From CAYZSU01 sp964480565 (GTDB lineage Bacteria > UBA10199 > 2-02-FULL-44-16 > JAAZCA01): a stretch of DNA of 11,470 nucleotides. This document shows positions 6,715 to 11,470 of this stretch, in pieces; position 1 is the first letter of the stretch, and each line of letters starts with the position of its first letter. The stretch lies in assembly GCA_964480565.1 (NCBI GenBank), contig CAYZSU010000068.1, positions 1-11,470 on the forward strand, in the 5' to 3' direction. A program made the translations under genes and the position numbers. The notes under the pieces are model-generated. The model did not search any database and had not been told where the DNA came from. It saw only the letters and a program-made list of their open reading frames with translations.

Positions 6715-9700
6715 ATGGGTATTATCACGTGGAAACCAGTGTTGAGTCCATTACCAAAGGGCGAGCATTTAGGTGAATTAAGACGTTCTAATAGGCATGG
6801 TGATTTACAGCCAGAACTCCATTCTGAGCGACAAACAGATACATCTACATATCATTTACCTGATACCCAAAAGAATGTATTGCCTACATTGCCCGACTGG
6901 GTATTAAATCGATTTTTTTCAAATAAAGGCAAAAAATATCTAAAATCCGATAAAAATAGCCTGTTTCAAGGGATAAAATCGCAATTTAAATCATTATCCA
7001 AAGAAGTGAAAACAGCGAATACGCACTATGTGCGAACTTCCTTATCATCGCTATTGGGTTCGCATATGCCAGCGCTGTATCAGGATGGCAATGGTGCCAT
7101 CAATTTGCAGATGGTTCGTGCAACGGATACGAATGCATTCGTCCATGATTTCTTACTGCCCAATCTTGAATTAAATGATGAATTGCTATTTCGAGATAGC
7201 TTTAAATCCCTAGCTGAAAATCCACGCTATAATGTATTATTCGCCTATTTACTCCATGGCAATGCATTGAGTCAAAAAGAGACGGAGCTGTGGGGTACGC
7301 TTGGCGATCAACCAGAATCTGCATTGCTGAAATTATACCAGGAATTTGAATCCCGATTTATTGGCATTGATGAATCGCGCTATGCGCGTGAGAATGCCGG
7401 ATCTCCGCATGGCCGGACAAAACTACAGGGCAAATTGAGCGAGTTATACCGCGAATTTGGTATTGCACGTGCTAAGCAAATATCGCAAGCCTCTCTGAAA
7501 TTGCAATCAACAAGCAGTGAACTCATTGCTGATATCGATGGTGCAGCTGAGGAAAGTGCATCCCGCATATCACTGCAGATGAGCGCGATTATTGAAGGTG
7601 TTGTCAATGATGCGCTACAAAAAGGGCTAATCAGCGATTCGCATGCAGAAACATTGCAGGATCATTATTTAAGTCGCATGAGTATGTCATGTCAGCCGAG
7701 TGATCCAGCTGCTGTACGAAAATTATATGAGTTGGGTCAAACGCTGATTAGTAAAATGGATAAGCGCCAGGCACAGCATGATGCCAAGGTGAATAGTTAT
7801 TTGGATACACATGGCCGTGTGAGTATTCGCATGGGTTATCATGTGGCAAATGCAGATAATTTGAAAAAAGACATGATGCGCTATAACTATGATAAGGCAT
7901 TTTTAAATCGCATCGATGGTATATTAAAACAGAATAAATCTGCTGCTGGTCCCAAGGGGCGATTGGCCTATATGCTGGCCGATGTATCGCGCATGGCGCT
8001 GATGAATACGGCCTTTCATGATGCCACGCATTTTGATGAGTCTATGGATCGGGGCCAACTTCGCATCTATCTGATCGATCATATGGCATCGTATTTAGAT
8101 CAGCTAGATAAGGTAAAAACGCGGGCCCAATATTATAAATTGGTCGGTCATATTTTGAGAGGGTTACGCGGTGATTTAATTCATCAATATTGCCGTGCTG
8201 GTAGGATGGATCGTCAGAAAAGCATAATGACTGTGATGGATAATGTGCCAGAATATATGAAGATGGCACTTACTGGCTTGGAGGGTCATGTGGCCAAGGT
8301 GGATGGCGCCCATCAACTCAGCTACGTGAATGACGAATATGGTCAGTTATTGGATTTGGACGGCGAAATGCCTGCGGAATCGATTTCAGGTAATGTGGGT
8401 ATAGATAAGTTGCAGGATCACCATACATCCGTTCGATCAACAGATGTAAGCGATGTCACAGCAGCTAAAGAGACGGATTTTCAAAAGGAAGTGGCGCGTC
8501 TATCCAATGGTTTGTCACGCTTAGGTCCGGACCTGGCATCTGGTTTTGGCCAGCATAGTTTTCTTTCTCAAGCTGGGTCTATGGTGGCGAGCCAATTTGA
8601 ATCGGGCGATATTGTGGATATCGTGGCAGCACAAAGTCAGATCAATGACATTGTATCGCGATTAAATGGTGTGACGAATGCATCGGAGATTGATCCGATC
8701 GTTTCGGAATTATTCGAGTCATTTAGCGCGGACGGTATATTGCATAAGGCGCTCACTGCCGTTGAAATGGACGGCGTTGAGGCGAGCTTGCAGGGTGTTC
8801 AGATTGCCTTGATCTCCATTGCCATGATGGCCGTAACCAAAGGCATTGGTGCAAAAAGTATCATTGCCAAAGAGATCAGCGCATTACTCAGCCAGGCTAA
8901 AAATGTGCGTAGTGGCGCAGAACTCGTAGGTCTAAGTGCTCGGGCAAGTCATCTTCTACGTGTGCACGGCATGCGGATGGCATCTGCGTCGATACGGGGT
9001 GCGGCTAATAATATGATGATCATGGGAGCGAACACAGCGGTTGAACAATTAAAATTAGTGAATACCCAGGATTTACAATTAAATGATATCGTGGTGGAGC
9101 AAGTTTCTACTGGATTAATGGGTGCAATGAGCAGTGTCATGAATGTATATATGCGTCCATTTCTAGGAAGTGGCCGTATTGTCAATTTTGTTGCGGATAC
9201 GCTAGAGGAAATCGCTGAGGAATTGGGTGAGGAAACACTAGGCAGGCGCTTATCCGGTGATGTCAGTACGATGAGTGCAGTTGAGATGATGAATACGGCC
9301 TTGAGTAGTATCACTGGCCAGCAGGTGCAGCAAACTGTGACTCGTACAGTAAATTTAGGAGGACTGGCATTTTGGCATGGGCTTCGCCGCACAGGATTAA
9401 CAAAGGCCAATAAGATGGATCCGGATGTGCAGTCGGATTTAGAATCGCAGATGGATGTCGAGCAAATACGGGAAGAAGTAGCGACAGAGATTGCAAGCAT
9501 TGAGGTCATACTTGCGAAGGACACGCAAATCAGTGAGTCACAGAGAGACGAACTGCAACAGGGCTTAGCGCATTTGCAACGCGTTCAAGAGTTTATGGAT
9601 GCTGATTTAATGGATATGACAGGCTTATCTTCACCGGATAATCCACTATCCACTACTGCTCCAGGAGAGGGTGTTTTAGAAGAACAATCAGCTATGGCTG

Positions 9701-11470
9701 TCAATGCACCAGCTACTTACACTGATTTACATTCAAGCTTATTACACGTGCCAGGTCAGCAGGATGTATCTGCGTCCGACCAATCTATTATGATGATTGG
9801 GGATCATAGCTCATCAGGCAATTCTCAGGATGGCCATGAAACGCATATGCCTATTTCTGAAGCTTCACATTCAGGGGACATTGCATTGCGAAATGGGGCT
9901 AATCAAGGTTCAGGGAGCAATAACCTTTTTGATGATAAAATTGTTATTCAACAAATTGCAGTCATTGCAGAGCTCATTGAAAAAATATCGTCACAACTCA
10001 GTGGTGCAGGTATTATCGATACAGAAGGGTTGCGCCATCACTTACGCTATGCCCGATTGATCGTGAATGCATGCATAACGAGAAATGTGCTGAATATCAC
10101 AACAGCATTGACATTGTTATTTGGCAGTCAGGTTGCTAATGCAGAGCATTTGGATTCAGCAAAGGGCACTATTCAATCGGTTATTAGGGAAATGGATAGT
10201 ACTTTACAATCAATTGATAGAATCAACTATGGCCTAGGGAATGCATCATCCGTCAAATCTCATATTATCCGTTATTTTAGCAATGGTGGAAATAGTTTGA
10301 ATGAATTTCTGGCAGTTCTATTCAGTGATACAGATTTGGAAAAATTTATAATGTTTGCCTCTATAGATGACCTGAAATGTATTATTGAAATTAATGATTG
10401 TATTTTTGATTCATATGCTAAGATGAATTCTGTCATCCTAGCGCGTATTAAGATAGACGTAAAACTATTGGATGATGCTAAAATCAAGGACTATGTTATT
10501 TCACTTGTAAATAATGGTAATACCGTTGAAAGGGTAAATGCCATAAAATTGCTAAATACACTTGCAGCAAATGATCGCGCTCTATGTATACGACTAATGA
10601 ATATGTTAGATACAAAAGGACCTGGAAAAACTGTTATTATTGGAGCTGCATTGGAGGGCTTGAGTTTAGCAGCTGTAACTAATCCGGATGTGAGTAAATC
10701 AATAATCAAAAGACTGAAGCATGAACATCCATATGTTCGTAAATCTGCAGTGAAATCATTGGGGCAATTTGCAGTGGGTGATGTAAAAATTCGCAAAAAA
10801 ATAATAAAAATGTTAGATGATTCAGATGAAGATGTATGCATAGCTGCAATGGAATTTTTAGGACAATTTGCAATAAAGGGTTCAAGGATACGTAAGAAGC
10901 TAATAAAGAAATCAAAAGGGAAAAATGGAAATATTCAGCTATCAGCAATACAAGCATTAGCTTCACCTACAGAGAATGGTATGAAAGTGCCGGATATATT
11001 GCTTACAGTTGATAATGATAGAGCGATAACCGCTTCAGCACCATTTGTGATATGGAATGTTGGGAGACGCAATAAAGTAAAGGAAAGGCTAGCAGATAAA
11101 GATGTAAGAATTCGATTGGCAGCTGTAAAAGTTTTAGGTCCATTAGCAAAGGGTGATCCCGATATACGTGATGCGCTGATTGAATGCATAGATGATGAAA
11201 AAGAATCTATTCGAATTGCCACTATGCAAGAACTTTTTAAATCAGGTTGGCGTCCAGAAAAAATAGATCAGATTGAGTCAGTTATCAATACATGGCATAA
11301 ATTGATGGCTGAAGAGGTGGATCAGGCATCATCCAGTGATTTATCCATTGAGCCAGACACGATTGACAATTTACTCCACGCTTTATCCAATTTCATGCAA
11401 TCGCGCGATGCTGGTGAGTACGCCGATCTCATCCCGCCCGCCCCTGATCTTGCCATGATCGCACCCACAG
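6715..11470 (+). CDS. Giant protein of unknown function with C-terminal HEAT-like repeats (partial, runs off the edge)
   Basis: A single frame without any stop runs from ATG 6715 to the window end: 1585 codons and still open. I do not recognise the family. It begins MGIITWKPVL with no signal peptide, and residues 60-680 look mostly alpha-helical and soluble. A hydrophobic, Ala/Ile-rich segment (VQIALISIAMMAV, about 693-705) is followed by the acidic helix TLEEIAEELGEETLG near 830-845. A coiled-coil-like charged stretch spans about 908-962. A Ser/Gly/Asp/His-rich low-complexity linker covers about 968-1067. From about 1270 to 1510 there are HEAT-like units such as VRKSAVKSLGQFA, VCIAAMEFLGQFA and VRIRLAAVKVLGPLA. 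HEAT arrays usually mediate protein binding. The absence of a signal peptide and the modular build would fit a cytoplasmic scaffold or a secreted effector, but neither is demonstrated. It follows a terminator, so it is its own transcription unit. Confidence 0.85.
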   Translation, partial: MGIITWKPVLSPLPKGEHLGELRRSNRHGDLQPELHSERQTDTSTYHLPDTQKNVLPTLPDWVLNRFFSNKGKKYLKSDKNSLFQGIKSQFKSLSKEVKTANTHYVRTSLSSLLGSHMPALYQDGNGAINLQMVRATDTNAFVHDFLLPNLELNDELLFRDSFKSLAENPRYNVLFAYLLHGNALSQKETELWGTLGDQPESALLKLYQEFESRFIGIDESRYARENAGSPHGRTKLQGKLSELYREFGIARAKQISQASLKLQSTSSELIADIDGAAEESASRISLQMSAIIEGVVNDALQKGLISDSHAETLQDHYLSRMSMSCQPSDPAAVRKLYELGQTLISKMDKRQAQHDAKVNSYLDTHGRVSIRMGYHVANADNLKKDMMRYNYDKAFLNRIDGILKQNKSAAGPKGRLAYMLADVSRMALMNTAFHDATHFDESMDRGQLRIYLIDHMASYLDQLDKVKTRAQYYKLVGHILRGLRGDLIHQYCRAGRMDRQKSIMTVMDNVPEYMKMALTGLEGHVAKVDGAHQLSYVNDEYGQLLDLDGEMPAESISGNVGIDKLQDHHTSVRSTDVSDVTAAKETDFQKEVARLSNGLSRLGPDLASGFGQHSFLSQAGSMVASQFESGDIVDIVAAQSQINDIVSRLNGVTNASEIDPIVSELFESFSADGILHKALTAVEMDGVEASLQGVQIALISIAMMAVTKGIGAKSIIAKEISALLSQAKNVRSGAELVGLSARASHLLRVHGMRMASASIRGAANNMMIMGANTAVEQLKLVNTQDLQLNDIVVEQVSTGLMGAMSSVMNVYMRPFLGSGRIVNFVADTLEEIAEELGEETLGRRLSGDVSTMSAVEMMNTALSSITGQQVQQTVTRTVNLGGLAFWHGLRRTGLTKANKMDPDVQSDLESQMDVEQIREEVATEIASIEVILAKDTQISESQRDELQQGLAHLQRVQEFMDADLMDMTGLSSPDNPLSTTAPGEGVLEEQSAMAVNAPATYTDLHSSLLHVPGQQDVSASDQSIMMIGDHSSSGNSQDGHETHMPISEASHSGDIALRNGANQGSGSNNLFDDKIVIQQIAVIAELIEKISSQLSGAGIIDTEGLRHHLRYARLIVNACITRNVLNITTALTLLFGSQVANAEHLDSAKGTIQSVIREMDSTLQSIDRINYGLGNASSVKSHIIRYFSNGGNSLNEFLAVLFSDTDLEKFIMFASIDDLKCIIEINDCIFDSYAKMNSVILARIKIDVKLLDDAKIKDYVISLVNNGNTVERVNAIKLLNTLAANDRALCIRLMNMLDTKGPGKTVIIGAALEGLSLAAVTNPDVSKSIIKRLKHEHPYVRKSAVKSLGQFAVGDVKIRKKIIKMLDDSDEDVCIAAMEFLGQFAIKGSRIRKKLIKKSKGKNGNIQLSAIQALASPTENGMKVPDILLTVDNDRAITASAPFVIWNVGRRNKVKERLADKDVRIRLAAVKVLGPLAKGDPDIRDALIECIDDEKESIRIATMQELFKSGWRPEKIDQIESVINTWHKLMAEEVDQASSSDLSIEPDTIDNLLHALSNFMQSRDAGEYADLIPPAPDLAMIAPT
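10500..11235 (+). other. HEAT-like repeat region inside the giant protein
   Basis: Within the giant reading frame (about residues 1262-1507), two-helix units recur. Second helices can be read at TVERVNAIKLLNTLA, TVIIGAALEGLSLAA, YVRKSAVKSLGQFA, DVCIAAMEFLGQFA, IQLSAIQALA, DVRIRLAAVKVLGPLA and SIRIATMQELF. The best-preserved spacing is about 40 residues (LGQFAVGDVKIRKKI against LGQFAIKGSRIRKKL). The pattern matches HEAT/PBS-lyase-type repeats. The third to sixth units are the clearest; the first two and the last are looser. Confidence 0.75.

Noticed and set aside
8949..9524. Open frame of 191 codons on the - strand
   Set aside because: It lies wholly inside the giant + strand gene, is Ser/Thr/Ile-rich with no recognisable domain, and its content is what the complement of the + frame would give.
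10491..11222. Several 86-116-codon open frames on the - strand
   Set aside because: They are antisense to the HEAT-like region, whose repeated pattern shows the + frame is the coding one; the - strand products are low-complexity and unrelated to any family I know.
1..11470. CRISPR array, tRNA, rRNA, insertion sequence or attachment site
   Set aside because: No regularly spaced repeats, no cloverleaf or rRNA-like stretches, no transposase-like product and no terminal inverted repeats were seen on either strand.

Overview
The window comes from a low-GC (roughly 40%) Gram-negative bacterium. A TonB-dependent outer-membrane receptor, a probable lipoprotein and a cobalamin riboswitch point to a diderm cell envelope. 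I cannot name the species. Every supported gene is on the + strand and the coding density is high.

Left part (1-3000): the C-terminal end of a secreted protein with a YfaP/DUF2135-like beta-sandwich domain, then a HAD-family hydrolase, then larE and larB overlapping by 8 bases. LarB and LarE catalyse the first two steps in making the nickel-pincer nucleotide (NPN) cofactor of lactate racemase-type enzymes. LarC (nickel insertion) and a LarA-type apoenzyme are not in the window.

Middle part (3001-6553): a consensus-like promoter leads straight into a well-preserved class I cobalamin riboswitch. Downstream are a BtuB-like TonB-dependent receptor and, 19 bases later, a probable lipoprotein that reads as a seven-repeat beta-propeller. 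The unit ends at a strong 12-bp hairpin terminator. A B12-controlled receptor plus a propeller lipoprotein recalls the BtuB-BtuG pair of Bacteroides, and this is the most interesting system here.

Right part (6554-11470): a short leader with hairpins, then one uninterrupted reading frame from 6715 to the window edge (at least 1585 codons). It encodes a giant protein that I do not recognise. It has a long helical N-terminal part, a hydrophobic segment, a coiled-coil-like stretch, a low-complexity linker and a C-terminal array of HEAT-like repeats. Base composition changes sharply along this gene, suggesting a mosaic origin.

The lar pair and the btuB unit both serve metal-containing cofactors (NPN biosynthesis and B12 uptake), but nothing in the sequence shows that they are co-regulated.
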